The position numbers and the translations under genes were made by a program. A stretch of DNA of 64,000 nucleotides from an uncultured Monoglobus sp. Its GTDB lineage: Bacteria > Bacillota > Clostridia > Monoglobales > Monoglobaceae. This document shows positions 34,648-43,500 of this stretch, piece after piece. The stretch spans positions 16,816-80,815 of the forward strand of contig CANRHV010000004.1 in assembly GCA_947630505.1 (NCBI GenBank), written 5' to 3'. The notes under the pieces are model-generated. The model searched no databases and was not told the origin of the DNA. It was given only the letters and a program-made list of their open reading frames with translations. Position 1 is the stretch's first letter. Each line of letters opens with the position of its first letter.

Positions 34648-35826
34648 ATGGACAAAGAGCAAATAAATAATAAAGAAATTGAATACGACACAAAGCTGGA
34701 CGAGCTCCGCGCGGAGATCGACAGGATCGACTCCGAGCTTCTGCCGCTGTTTCTGCGGCGCATGGAGCTGAGCAGCGGCGTCGCGGACTACAAGCGGGGC
34801 GTGGGCAAGGCTGTTCTTGACTCGGAGCGCGAGAAGCAGGTGCTGATGAGCAAGATGGACCTCGTAGAGGGCAAGCGCCAAAAGAACGAGGTATACGAGT
34901 TCTACGCGGCGATAATGTCGATCAGCCGCGAGCGACAGACCAGAGAGCTTGTGGGCTGCAACCGCACCATGGTCGAGGATCTGCTCGACCCCAAGTCCCC
35001 GATCGATGATCCCAAGATCGTATTCTACGGCGCCGGCGGTTCATATACCGAGCAGGCGGCGATAAAATATTTCGGCGCGGACTCAAAGCGCCGCAGCGTG
35101 CCGACATTCGACGGCGCGTTTTCGGAGCTTGAGAGCGGAAACGCCGACTATGCGGTGCTGCCCATCGAGAATTCGTACACCGGCACGATAGCCGACGTGA
35201 TCGACCTTCTCGCCAAATACGGATATTTCATCACGGGCGAGGTCGACGTGCCGATACGACACTGTCTGCTGGGCGTTCACGGGGCGGAGCTTTCGGATAT
35301 CAGGACCGTGTATTCCCACGAGCAGGGCATAATGCAGAGCCGCGAGTTTTTAAAGACATTGGGCGAAGTTGAGCTCAAGGAGTATTACAGCACGTCGCAG
35401 AGCGCGCAAAAGGTGGCGACGGACGGCGACAAGAGCAAGGCCGCCATCGCGGGACGTCAGAACGCCGAGCTGTACGGGCTCAAGGTTCTGGCTGAGGACA
35501 TAAACAACAGCGCCAAAAACACCACGCGGTTTATAATCGTTTCGAAGAATCTTGAGATCGACGAGAGCTGCGACAAGATCAGCGCCGCGTTCACCCTGCC
35601 CCACCAGAGCGGCGAGCTTCACAGAATACTGGCGTGCTTCGCACGGGGTGACCTGAATCTGGTAAAGCTGGAGTCGCGCCCGCTGTATGACAGGAATTTC
35701 GAGTACATGTTTTTTGTGGATTACTGCGGGAATCTGCTTGACGGGCACGTGCGCCGCGTCACCAACAACGTTATCGAGGGCACGGGCGAGTTCAAGCTGC
35801 TCGGGAACTACAAGCTGAAAGAATAA
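34648..35826 (+). CDS. pheA: Bifunctional chorismate mutase / prephenate dehydratase (P-protein)
   Basis: A 392-residue enzyme leading to phenylpyruvate. Residues about 15-105 are an AroQ-type chorismate mutase: DELRAEIDRIDSELLPLFLRR and LDSEREKQVL. Residues about 125-305 are prephenate dehydratase: FYGAGGSYTEQAAIKYFG, PIENSYTGTIADVIDLL and the catalytic NTTRFIIVSK. Residues about 310-390 are an ACT domain with AFTLPHQSGELHRILACF and LVKLESRPL, the ESRP motif that binds phenylalanine, so allosteric inhibition by Phe is expected in addition to the attenuator. It follows aroC by 11 bases. Confidence 0.96.
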   Translation: MDKEQINNKEIEYDTKLDELRAEIDRIDSELLPLFLRRMELSSGVADYKRGVGKAVLDSEREKQVLMSKMDLVEGKRQKNEVYEFYAAIMSISRERQTRELVGCNRTMVEDLLDPKSPIDDPKIVFYGAGGSYTEQAAIKYFGADSKRRSVPTFDGAFSELESGNADYAVLPIENSYTGTIADVIDLLAKYGYFITGEVDVPIRHCLLGVHGAELSDIRTVYSHEQGIMQSREFLKTLGEVELKEYYSTSQSAQKVATDGDKSKAAIAGRQNAELYGLKVLAEDINNSAKNTTRFIIVSKNLEIDESCDKISAAFTLPHQSGELHRILACFARGDLNLVKLESRPLYDRNFEYMFFVDYCGNLLDGHVRRVTNNVIEGTGEFKLLGNYKLKE

Positions 35827-35838
35827 GAGGTATTATAT

Positions 35839-36342
35839 ATGAACGTTTTGCTTATCGGAATGCCGGGCTGCGGCAAGTCGGCCTTCGGCAAGGCCGCGGC
35901 GGACAGCCTGAACCTTGAGTTCACAGACACCGACGCGGAGATAGAGCGCCGCGAGGGCCCGATACCCGATATCTTCGCCGAGCGCGGCGAGGAGGAGTTC
36001 CGAAAGATAGAGACCGATGTGCTGTGCGATTGCCTACGCGGCGACGATCGGATAATTTCGACCGGCGGCGGCATAGTCACCCGCGGCGAGAACATTAAAA
36101 TAATGAAGGAATCGGGCGCGGCCGTTATATTTATCGACCGTCCGCTTGAGCTTATCGCGGGCGATATTGACACATCGGGCAGACCGCTGCTCAAGGATAA
36201 CGCGGAACGGCTCAAAACGCTGTATAAAGAGCGGTACGACAAATACAGAGAGGCGGCGACCGCCCTTGTCATAAACGACGGAACCTTCGCCTCCGCCCTC
36301 GGCGAAGTCCTGCGCCTAATCAGAAACACCGTCAAACAGTAA
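35839..36342 (+). CDS. aroK: Shikimate kinase
   Basis: A 167-residue P-loop kinase that phosphorylates shikimate. Walker A is GMPGCGKSAFGKA near residue 6, the Asp-containing FTDTDAEIERREG binds shikimate, RKIETDVLCD and the glycine triplet STGGGIVTRGENI complete the substrate pocket, and the lid lies around RPLLKDNAERLKTLYKERY. Length is normal. An AAGAGGT site precedes the ATG, 12 bases after pheA. Confidence 0.95.
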   Translation: MNVLLIGMPGCGKSAFGKAAADSLNLEFTDTDAEIERREGPIPDIFAERGEEEFRKIETDVLCDCLRGDDRIISTGGGIVTRGENIKIMKESGAAVIFIDRPLELIAGDIDTSGRPLLKDNAERLKTLYKERYDKYREAATALVINDGTFASALGEVLRLIRNTVKQ

Positions 36343-36345
36343 TTA

Positions 36346-36389
36346 TTGAGTTAACAGAAATTTTATGTTATAAAATTTTATGTTATAAT
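36346..36389 (+). promoter_or_regulatory. Possible internal promoter before the VbhA-like gene
   Basis: TTGAGT (36346-36351), 17 bases, TATAAA (36369-36374); a perfect TATAAT also lies at 36384-36389 within a direct repeat of TTTTATGTTATAA. It could drive the small gene and aroQ-aroE independently of the attenuator. Confidence 0.4.
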
Positions 36390-36422
36390 AATAGTACAGA
36401 TATTAATCGGGAGATGATTTGT

Positions 36423-36590
36423 ATGAGCGAATCGGAGAGAATTATCGCCAACGTTAATGCCACCATGACTATGGAAGGCATGCCGCTGACAGACGCGGAC
36501 AAATCCAGAATAAGAGACTGTTTTGACGGCATAAAGAGTTTTGATGAAACCGTTAAAGAGTTAGTAGACTATTACAAAAAACCGATATGA
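36423..36590 (+). CDS. VbhA-like antitoxin-domain small protein
   Basis: A 55-residue protein: MSESERIIANVNATMTMEGM, then PLTDADKSRIRDCF and a terminal ETVKELVDYYKK. The pattern N-A-T-M-x-M-E-G-x-x-L-T-x-x-D, then a short helix with a dividing F/G and a final amphipathic helix, matches the VbhA-type antitoxin domain that inhibits Fic AMP-transferases in other bacteria. A GGGAGATGAT site supports translation. No Fic gene is adjacent; it sits between aroK and aroQ, in the same direction. It may be an orphan antitoxin, act on a toxin elsewhere or have another role. Confidence 0.7.
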   Translation: MSESERIIANVNATMTMEGMPLTDADKSRIRDCFDGIKSFDETVKELVDYYKKPI

Positions 36591-36617
36591 AAGATCAATA
36601 TTACAAGGAGAAATATT

Positions 36618-37058
36618 ATGAAGATCATGGTAATAAACGGGCCGAATATCAATATGCTGGGAATTCGCGAGCCCGACGTGTACGGCAACACCGGCTACCG
36701 GCAGCTTGAAAAAATGATCGAGGACCACGCGGCGGAGCGCGGCTGCGAGGCGGTCGTGCTGCAGAGCAACGGCGAGGGCGAGATCATCGACTTTATCCAT
36801 CACGCCCTTGCGAATTTCGACGGCATAGTGATAAATCCCGGCGCCTACACCCACTACAGCTACGCGATACTGGACGCGCTCAAGGCGGTAAACCTGCCCG
36901 CGGTGGAGGTCCACATCAGCAATATCCACAAGCGCGAGGAATTTCGGCATAAGTCGGTGACCGCGGCGGGCTGCGTCGGCCAGATCTGCGGTCTCGGTCT
37001 TCGTGGCTATCTGCTGGCGATCGACTATCTTCTCGGCGAGGTGAAAACCGATGAGTGA
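36618..37058 (+). CDS. aroQ: 3-dehydroquinate dehydratase, type II
   Basis: A 146-residue dodecameric-type dehydroquinase. INGPNINMLGIREPDVYG near residue 6 contains the catalytic-loop arginine and tyrosine; QSNGEGEIIDFIHHA, INPGAYTHYSYAILDAL and EVHISNIHKREEFRHKSV supply substrate-binding residues and the catalytic histidine. It converts 3-dehydroquinate to 3-dehydroshikimate. The start has CAAGGAG upstream. Its end overlaps aroE by eight bases. Confidence 0.96.
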   Translation: MKIMVINGPNINMLGIREPDVYGNTGYRQLEKMIEDHAAERGCEAVVLQSNGEGEIIDFIHHALANFDGIVINPGAYTHYSYAILDALKAVNLPAVEVHISNIHKREEFRHKSVTAAGCVGQICGLGLRGYLLAIDYLLGEVKTDE

Positions 37059-37923
37059 TAAAATAAAGCTTAACGTTATCGGCGACCCCATCGAGCACAG
37101 CAAGTCGCCGATAGTTCACGGCCTGGTGTTTGACGCTCTGGGCCTTGAGTGCGACTACACCCGAGTGCTCGTGAAAAAGGGCGGCCTTTCGGAATATATA
37201 AAATCCGCGATCGAGAGCGGCGTCAGAGGCTTCAATCTCACCATGCCGCACAAGGCCGACATAATCCCGTATCTCAAGGAGATCGACGGCGACGCCGAGC
37301 TGTTCGGCGCGGTCAACACGGTCAAGATAAAAGACGGCGAGCTATACGGCTACAACACCGACGCCCGCGGCTTTGTGCTGTCGCTCGAGCAAAACGGCGT
37401 CGACGCCGCGGGCAAAAGCATTGTCATTCTCGGCGCGGGCGGAGTTGTGTCAACTCTGGCGCTCAAGCTGACCGACATGGGCGCGGCCGGGATCGCTGTC
37501 ATGAACCGCACGGTCCAAAAGGCCGAGGCGGTCTGCGAAAAGATACGCGGCTACCAAAAGGACGGCAGGGCGCGGAGCGGCTGCGTGCTTATTTCGGGCG
37601 GCGCCGACGAGGCGGCAAAATATCTGCCCGACTGCGACATTTTGATAAACGCCACCCCTCTCGGCATGAGCGGCGTCGGCGCGGACTACGGGGACCTGTC
37701 TTTCACGGACGGCCTTAACCCCTCCGCGGCGGTGTGCGACCTTATATACAGCCCGCCCAAAACAAAGTTTTTGTCATATGCCGAGGCGCGCGGGCATAAA
37801 ATAATAAACGGCCGCGGAATGCTCATCGGCCAGGCGATACTGGCGGACGAGATATACCTCGAAAAACAACTGGACATCGGCGGATTGTACGCGAAGCTCA
37901 CCGGCGGCGATTATATAATTTAG
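37051..37923 (+). CDS. aroE: Shikimate dehydrogenase
   Basis: A 290-residue NADP-dependent enzyme reducing 3-dehydroshikimate to shikimate. Marks are GDPIEHSKSPIVHG near residue 11, FNLTMPHKADIIPYL near 62 (catalytic Lys), NTDARGFVLSLE, the Rossmann GAGGVVSTLALKL near 129 and a closing LIGQAILADEIYL. It overlaps aroQ, so the two are translationally coupled, and it completes the set of all seven common-pathway enzymes in this operon. No strong terminator follows; the next 220 bases are AT-rich. Confidence 0.96.
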   Translation: MSDKIKLNVIGDPIEHSKSPIVHGLVFDALGLECDYTRVLVKKGGLSEYIKSAIESGVRGFNLTMPHKADIIPYLKEIDGDAELFGAVNTVKIKDGELYGYNTDARGFVLSLEQNGVDAAGKSIVILGAGGVVSTLALKLTDMGAAGIAVMNRTVQKAEAVCEKIRGYQKDGRARSGCVLISGGADEAAKYLPDCDILINATPLGMSGVGADYGDLSFTDGLNPSAAVCDLIYSPPKTKFLSYAEARGHKIINGRGMLIGQAILADEIYLEKQLDIGGLYAKLTGGDYII

Positions 37924-38110
37924 ATAAAAATTTTATTAAAAACATACCGAATCGGTCGTAATAATAAAATAACATGTTGTTTACAAAATATTCATATTTT
38001 GTTTATAAATTTTTAATAATTTGGGTCTATAACAGTATTTAGAAAAAATTACCGACCGGTTTGACATTCGGCGGTACCGAAAAATTATTGGGCTTTGACG
38101 GAAAGGAACT

Positions 38111-38131
38111 CCCAAAACGGCGCGTTTTGGG
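38111..38131 (+). promoter_or_regulatory. Perfect hairpin at the ribosome site of the GT2 gene
   Basis: CCCAAAACG (38111-38119) and CGTTTTGGG (38123-38131) pair perfectly around a three-base loop, five bases before AAGGAG of the GT2 gene. No T run follows, so it may stabilise the transcript or control translation rather than terminate. The rest of 37924-38145 is AT-rich with possible but unclear promoter sequences (for example TTTACA at 37980). Confidence 0.5.
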
Positions 38132-38145
38132 AAAAAGGAGATTTT

Positions 38146-39396
38146 ATGGAAGCGATTATTGTATTTAACGCGGTGATTTCGATTTTGTTCACCATGTGTT
38201 ACGCCTACCAGTTCTTTTATCTGTTTGTCGGTCTTTTCAAGGGCGAGCAGAAATTCAAGGCAAAGACGCAGCACAAGTTCGCGGCGGTCATATCCGCCAG
38301 AAACGAAAGAGACGTTATAGGCAACTTGATTTCCAGCATAAAAAACCAGAACTATCCGAAAGATAAGCTCGACGTGTTCGTTATCGCGGACAACTGCACC
38401 GACGACACCGCCGAGGTCGCGAGACAGGCGGGCGCTATTGTGTACGAGCGCTTCAACAAGGCTCAGGTCGGCAAGGGCTACGCTCTCGACTGGCTGTTTG
38501 ATATAATCAAGAAGGAACACGCCGACGCCGGCTACGAGGGCTACATGATCTTCGACGCCGACAACGTGCTTGACAAAAACTACGTCAAAGAGATGAACAA
38601 GGTGTTCGACAACGGCTACGACTGCCTGACGAGCTACAGAAACTCCAAAAACTTTGACGACAACTGGATCTCCGCGGGATACTCGATCTGGTTCCTGCGC
38701 GAGGCCAGATACCTGAACAATTCCAGAATGCAGCTGGGAACAAGCTGCGCGGTATCCGGAACCGGATTTCTGGTAAGCTCAAAGATAATCGAGCAGAACG
38801 GCGGATGGATACACCACCTGCTCACCGAGGATATCGAGTTCACCTGCGACTCGGTCACAAAGGGCATCAAGATTGGATACGCCGCAAAAGCCATGCTCTA
38901 CGACGAGCAGCCCACCACCTTCAAGCAGTCGTACACCCAGAGACTGCGCTGGGCCAAAGGCTTTTATCAGGTGTTCGCCCACTACGGCGGAAGGCTCTTG
39001 CGCGGCATATTTAGGGGCAGCTTCTCCTGCTTCGACCTTTTGATGACGGTAATGCCCGCCATGCTGATGACGCTGCTGAGCGTTATCATAAACGCGGCGG
39101 CCATACCCGTGGCTGTGGCGGCCAATGCACCCGAGACCGGCGCGCTGATACACGCGCTTGTCCAGACCCTTGTGAACTTCTACGGACTGTTCTTTATTTT
39201 GGGAGCCATGACAATGATAACCGAGTGGAAAAACGTAAACTGCGTTTGGTACAAAAAGATATTGTATCTTTTCCTGTTCCCGATATTCCAGTTTACATAC
39301 GTTCCCATCGCGATAGCGGCGCTGTTTAAGAAGGTAGAGTGGAAGCCCATCAAGCACAGCGTGGTAAAGACCTTGGAGGAAGTAAACAAAGCGTAA
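38146..39396 (+). CDS. Membrane GT2 family glycosyltransferase
   Basis: A 416-residue processive-type GT2 enzyme. A membrane helix at about residues 1-27 is followed by the GT-A domain: AAVISARNERDVIGNLISSI, the nucleotide-binding VIADNCTDDT, the metal-site MIFDADNVLD, the acceptor/base TEDIEF and the QxxRW motif as QRLRWAKGFYQ. The C-terminal third has about four membrane segments, so polymer or lipid-linked product is probably made at the membrane, as by hyaluronan or cellulose synthase relatives. The ATG has AAAAAGGAG upstream. It is monocistronic, followed by a strong terminator. The sugar is unknown. Confidence 0.9.
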   Translation: MEAIIVFNAVISILFTMCYAYQFFYLFVGLFKGEQKFKAKTQHKFAAVISARNERDVIGNLISSIKNQNYPKDKLDVFVIADNCTDDTAEVARQAGAIVYERFNKAQVGKGYALDWLFDIIKKEHADAGYEGYMIFDADNVLDKNYVKEMNKVFDNGYDCLTSYRNSKNFDDNWISAGYSIWFLREARYLNNSRMQLGTSCAVSGTGFLVSSKIIEQNGGWIHHLLTEDIEFTCDSVTKGIKIGYAAKAMLYDEQPTTFKQSYTQRLRWAKGFYQVFAHYGGRLLRGIFRGSFSCFDLLMTVMPAMLMTLLSVIINAAAIPVAVAANAPETGALIHALVQTLVNFYGLFFILGAMTMITEWKNVNCVWYKKILYLFLFPIFQFTYVPIAIAALFKKVEWKPIKHSVVKTLEEVNKA

Positions 39397-39397
39397 T

Positions 39398-39422
39398 AAA
39401 GAGCGGCCCTGCCGCTCTTTTT
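39398..39422 (+). terminator. Terminator of the GT2 gene
   Basis: AAAGAGCGGC and GCCGCTCTTTTT form a nearly perfect stem around CCT and end in a T run, directly after the stop codon. Confidence 0.85.
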
Positions 39423-39462
39423 GGTTTGTAGAAAAATAATTATTGGCTTGCATTTATAAAAA

Positions 39463-39861
39463 TTATTTGTTAACGCTCAGTTGTTCCATAAGCGCCTTTT
39501 GAAGAACATTTGAAAAGTTAACATTTTCGCGTATAGCCATATCATTCAGCCATTCCGGTATGGTAAGCGTTTTCTTGATCGAGCGGCTTTTGTAGAATTT
39601 TTCATACTCGATCGTGTCACAGTCCACCAGAGAAACAAATTCATTTTTCGAAAGCGCCAAGCCGATGGGATCGGAAACCTTGGGAGCGGTCTCGCCGCGC
39701 TGTTCCATATGATATAATACCAGACAAAGCGCGTCCTCGGCGTTCTCAAACGCGTCACGCATATTTTCGCCCTGTGTCATGCAATTCGGAATATCCGGGA
39801 ACCGCACCGAATACTGCTCTCCCTCTTTTTCAAAAATAGCCGGATATACATATTTAGCCAT
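39463..39861 (-). CDS. hicB: HicB family antitoxin
   Basis: A 132-residue HicB. The N-terminal partial RNase-H-like fold shows YPAIFEKEGEQYSVRFPDIP and CMTQGENMRDAFENAEDAL. The C-terminal part (KKTLTIPEWLNDMAIRENV then FSNVLQKALMEQL) is a ribbon-helix-helix-like DNA-binding segment. HicB neutralises HicA and represses the operon. The ATG at 39861 has AAGGAGG upstream; an ORF start at 39882 would include that site. It follows hicA by 30 bases. Confidence 0.92.
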   Translation of the reverse strand: MAKYVYPAIFEKEGEQYSVRFPDIPNCMTQGENMRDAFENAEDALCLVLYHMEQRGETAPKVSDPIGLALSKNEFVSLVDCDTIEYEKFYKSRSIKKTLTIPEWLNDMAIRENVNFSNVLQKALMEQLSVNK

Positions 39862-39891
39862 AAAATAACCTCCTTGAAACATATTAGAAAA

Positions 39892-40077
39892 CTATTCAAT
39901 TCCCGCTTGTTTCATAATCGCTTTATAAGTTCCGGGAGCGACATCCTGTGAATTGTGTCTGCCTACCGGAAAATAATTTCCCGTTATTGGGCTGTACCAT
40001 ATTTCGTGTCGCTTGCCGTCAACCTCAAATCTGCAGCCGTTCTTTTTGAGCAGTTTTTTCAACTCACTGTATTTCAT
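39892..40077 (-). CDS. hicA: HicA family mRNA-interferase toxin
   Basis: A 61-residue double-stranded-RNA-binding-fold toxin. MKYSELKKLLKKNGCRFEVD opens the family pattern, and RHNSQDVAPGTYKAIMKQAG contains the catalytic histidine (residue 40) and the GT---I core. HicA cleaves mRNA and halts growth until bound by HicB. It is first in the two-gene operon, with the antitoxin second, the usual order for hicAB. Its start has a GGGGAAAG site and a strong promoter 40 bases upstream. Confidence 0.92.
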   Translation of the reverse strand: MKYSELKKLLKKNGCRFEVDGKRHEIWYSPITGNYFPVGRHNSQDVAPGTYKAIMKQAGIE

Positions 40078-40101
40078 ATCTTTCCCCTACTTTCAATATA
40101 T

Positions 40102-40130
40102 ATTATAACACGTATTGACACGTGTGTCAA
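40102..40130 (-). promoter_or_regulatory. hicAB promoter with embedded operator palindrome
   Basis: On the minus strand, a consensus TTGACA (40130-40125), 17 bases and consensus TATAAT (40107-40102). TTGACAC (40115-40121) and GTGTCAA (40124-40130) form a 16-base palindrome that covers the -35 box and part of the spacer, the likely site for HicB repression. A further ACACGT repeat lies beside it. Confidence 0.8.
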
Positions 40131-40332
40131 GTGCATTAATTAATCTGTTTTAATTCATGAAATATTATTATATATCCGTTATTTAATTTGATGATATATT
40201 GTCTTAAAAATTTTTCGGCGGGTTTTGGCGGTTTTTGCGCCGTGCTATATATTATTATACAATTGTTTCATATTGTAAAGATAAATGGTGATTTTTCACA
40301 AAAAATAATTGATATTTTTGTACAAACTATTG

Positions 40333-40361
40333 TTGAAAAACGTATAAAAATTTAGTATAAT
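40333..40361 (+). promoter_or_regulatory. Promoter of the giant B-repeat gene
   Basis: TTGAAA at 40333-40338 and a perfect TATAAT at 40356-40361 with 17 bases between; a second TATAAT-like box (CTATAAT) follows ten bases later. Transcription would start near 40368. Confidence 0.65.
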
Positions 40362-40397
40362 ATACTATAATCAATATTCTGGGCATTTTGCGCCCGT

Positions 40398-40433
40398 TTT
40401 CACCCCTCCCGAAAACCAATCGGGGGGGTGAAA
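40398..40433 (+). promoter_or_regulatory. GC-rich hairpin in the leader
   Basis: TTTCACCCCTCCCGA (40398-40412) pairs with TCGGGGGGGTGAAA (40420-40433) with a small bulge. It could stabilise or attenuate the very long transcript; no T run follows. It may also be part of the neighbouring palindromic element. Confidence 0.45.
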
Positions 40434-40449
40434 CGCATGTTTAGGGCAA

Positions 40450-40505
40450 AATCAGGCTTCCCCTTGAGGGGAAACTGGCGCCGAAGGCGACTGATGAGGT
40501 GGCCC
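40450..40505. repeat. REP/MITE-like palindromic element in the leader
   Basis: CTTCCCCTTGAGGGGAA followed by CTGGCGCCGAAGGCGACTGATGAGGTGG resembles palindromic intergenic elements that are common in gut Clostridia (recalled, not searched). Its CCCCTTGAGGGG core parallels CCCCTTGGGG in the elements at 4372 and 16568. Confidence 0.5.
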
Positions 40506-40556
40506 CCAATTACAATGTTTATTAAAATCACCAAATATATAAAGGAGCGATGACTT

Positions 40557-43500
40557 ATGTTGAAAAAGTTAAACCGTGGCTTAGCGTTAATGCTGGCTGT
40601 TGTTATGGTGCTTGGCACATTGCCGGGCATCGCGGTTTTCGCTGAGGAACCCGCCTCCGACGGACTGACGTCCGACGCCAATCCGGTCGTAGGGGCGGAC
40701 GACCCCGGCCGCCCGCAAGGCGCCCCCTCGGGGGAGACTGCCGTAGGGGACGGCGCCCTCGACGTCCCGCAGGACGCCGCGGACTTTGACGATGAATCCG
40801 GCGCGGAGTCCGCAATAGGAAACGGCACGCCCGGAACAGCGCGAATCATGAGCGCGGCTGCGCCGATCGCAAATCCCGTACCGCAGGCTGACACGTCTGT
40901 CGTTTTCACAGGCTCAAACGGAGGAGATATTACCGGTTCTTATTCCGGAAATTTTCATGACCTGTTTGAAACGACCCTTGACGAAACCGGCGAGGGAGTT
41001 GTTATCGTGCGCTACAGATATGCCGCGGGAACCTCTCCCACAAAGATAAAGATCCCGTCATATTTTCAGGACGCTGAAGGCAAAAAATACTACGTTACCA
41101 AAATAGGCGACGGAGCTTTTTCGGCTTGCGCTCTTGAGGAGATCCGGTTTGACGGCAGCGGCGAGGACGCGCCAAAAATCAAAGAGTTTGGCTCCAATGC
41201 CTTTGCGTCAAACTCGAACAATTTGACTGAGATAACAATTCCGGATTCGGTAACAAAAATGGGTTTCGGCTGCTTCGCGTCAAACGGCGGCGAAACAACC
41301 GGTCTTACAACAGTTAAACTGCCCTCTAATCTTGAGGCGATCCCAGAGAACTGTTTTCACACCTGTTCGATGCTCAGATATATTACCATTCCGGAGAGCG
41401 TCACATCGATCGGCGCGAGAGCGTTTTATGACTGCGATAACCTGACATATATAAAGCTTCCCGCAGGTCTTAGGGAAGTCGGAACTCAGGCTTTCAGTAA
41501 TATTAATGAAAAAACCACAAATAGACAAAATAAATTCTTCCTTGACTGTTCCGCTGTTGATCCCGCGGTCATAAAGGGAATGACCGCTGTTTTTGACGGA
41601 TATGTAAACTGGGGCACAGACCGCGACTATTATAAAAACGACTCTCCTTTTGTGATAGATCCCGATACCGGCTTGATCTACGGTCTTAAGTCAAACATCT
41701 CATACTCTCCGGGCTCGTCAAATCCCGCCGACGGAACTCTTGACGAGAATACTTCGGAGTCGGAATATAAGAACGACCCCAACGATTACAGATATTATTT
41801 GTATAAGAGCACACACGCGGACTCCGGAGGCAGTTCGGCTACCTCCGCGCCGGCAGATCCCGGAGCGACTTTAAATCCGGAAGAATTCAATATCTCTATT
41901 GATTTTAAGGATGTTAGTAGTTTTGATAGTAATGGAACAACAGATTATTCATACAATGGATTTACATATACAGGAGCTTCGCAAAGTATATCTGTAACAT
42001 ACAATAACAAAAGTTATACAAAAGCTTTGAAGTTTGACAGCAAAGCAAAAATTATATTTACGCCCGCAAAATCAGGAATATGCACAATGTTAATGACCGG
42101 TAATGACACCTCATCGGATACTTACAAAATATCTGTAAATGGAAAAGATTACGAGGTTAATTACAGCAAAACAAATATTACAAAAATTCAATTTCCGGTT
42201 GAAGCCGGCACAAAATATGAGATCAAACAAGGTTCAAAACAGACGCATTTGTTTTACATAGAAGTAAAACAGGGATATGAATTTGATGCGACCGTGGAGC
42301 GCACGAATAATGGCGGAAATAACATCACCGGTGATATAACGGCTGATTTGATTTTCACGGTGCCGAAGAACTCAACTTCAAGCGGAAACGCTTTTTCAAA
42401 TGATAAGATAAACACCGTTACATATAACGGACATACTATCACTCATAGTTTGAAATTCTCTAATGCTTCATCATTCAAATTTGCTCCTGAAAAAGACGGC
42501 AAATTAACTTTGGTCTTCGCTGCTGATTTTTCGTGTTATTGTGCTAAGACAGGTACAGAGCTTACTAAGCAGCAGACTATAGGTTTATATGAAGATGGCG
42601 TTGAGGAGGTAAAGCAGTCAAAGCCGCTGCCTCAAATTCCGGAAGACATTACAGGAAAGGGCAATGCTGCAGTTATAGAATTTGATTTTGAAGCAGGAAA
42701 AAATTATACGATAAAAAATATAACGGAAGATACTCCTAACGAGCAAGAACTTTGTTATGCACTTGCTCAATATAACGATCCCGTTATCGAGCCTGACGAC
42801 ACGCCGTCTCCTACCGAAACTTCCGAGCCGGAGGAGGCTACTCCGGAGCCGGAGACTTATGATTACATAAAATTGGTTGGAAAAACAACGATAGGCGCCG
42901 CAGGCTCGATCGATCTGACCATACCCGCAAGCGTTCCCGACACGCGCCCCAAGCATGAAGGCGAAAGAATAACCATAAAGGGCTTAGCGCCCGGAGCTTT
43001 CGGCTGCAAGCCTTTTAATAACACTCTCGGCAAAATAGATTTGAGAAATCTTAAAAATATGGGCGAAATACCGGACGGCGCGTTCTGGAAATGCGACCAG
43101 CTCGCAGATGTTAAGCTGCCGAACTGCGGGATCAACCGAATAGGCGTATACGCTTTTCGTCAGAACACCAGCCTCAATAGCATCACGCTCCCGGCGTCGC
43201 TTGGCACGGTTGACTACTGGGCTTTCCGTCAGTGCACATCTCTCGCCACGGTGACGTTTACGCCTAAGACAGACGACGGAGTTGACTACTCGCAGACGGA
43301 TCAGCCCGATCAGCAGCTTATCATTGATTCGGGCGCTTTCTCGCGATGCAACAAAGTTGAAGAACGCAAACAGAATATATTTCTTACCGGTGTTCACAAG
43401 GGCAATGTTTACGGAGTTATAACTCAAGGCGACACGGTAACGGACGAGCGCAAAACGCCCTCTGATCCTTTCGGAGCGTATGACGCGTATACTCATTACA

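Larger units (their letters stand above)
40131..40556 (+). other. Leader region of the giant surface-protein gene
   Basis: About 430 bases without a gene between the hicAB promoter and the giant gene. It is AT-rich to 40380, then holds the promoter at 40333-40361, the hairpin at 40398-40433 and the palindromic element at 40450-40505. The giant gene's AAAGGAG site lies at 40541-40547. The predicted untranslated leader is about 190 bases long. Confidence 0.6.
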
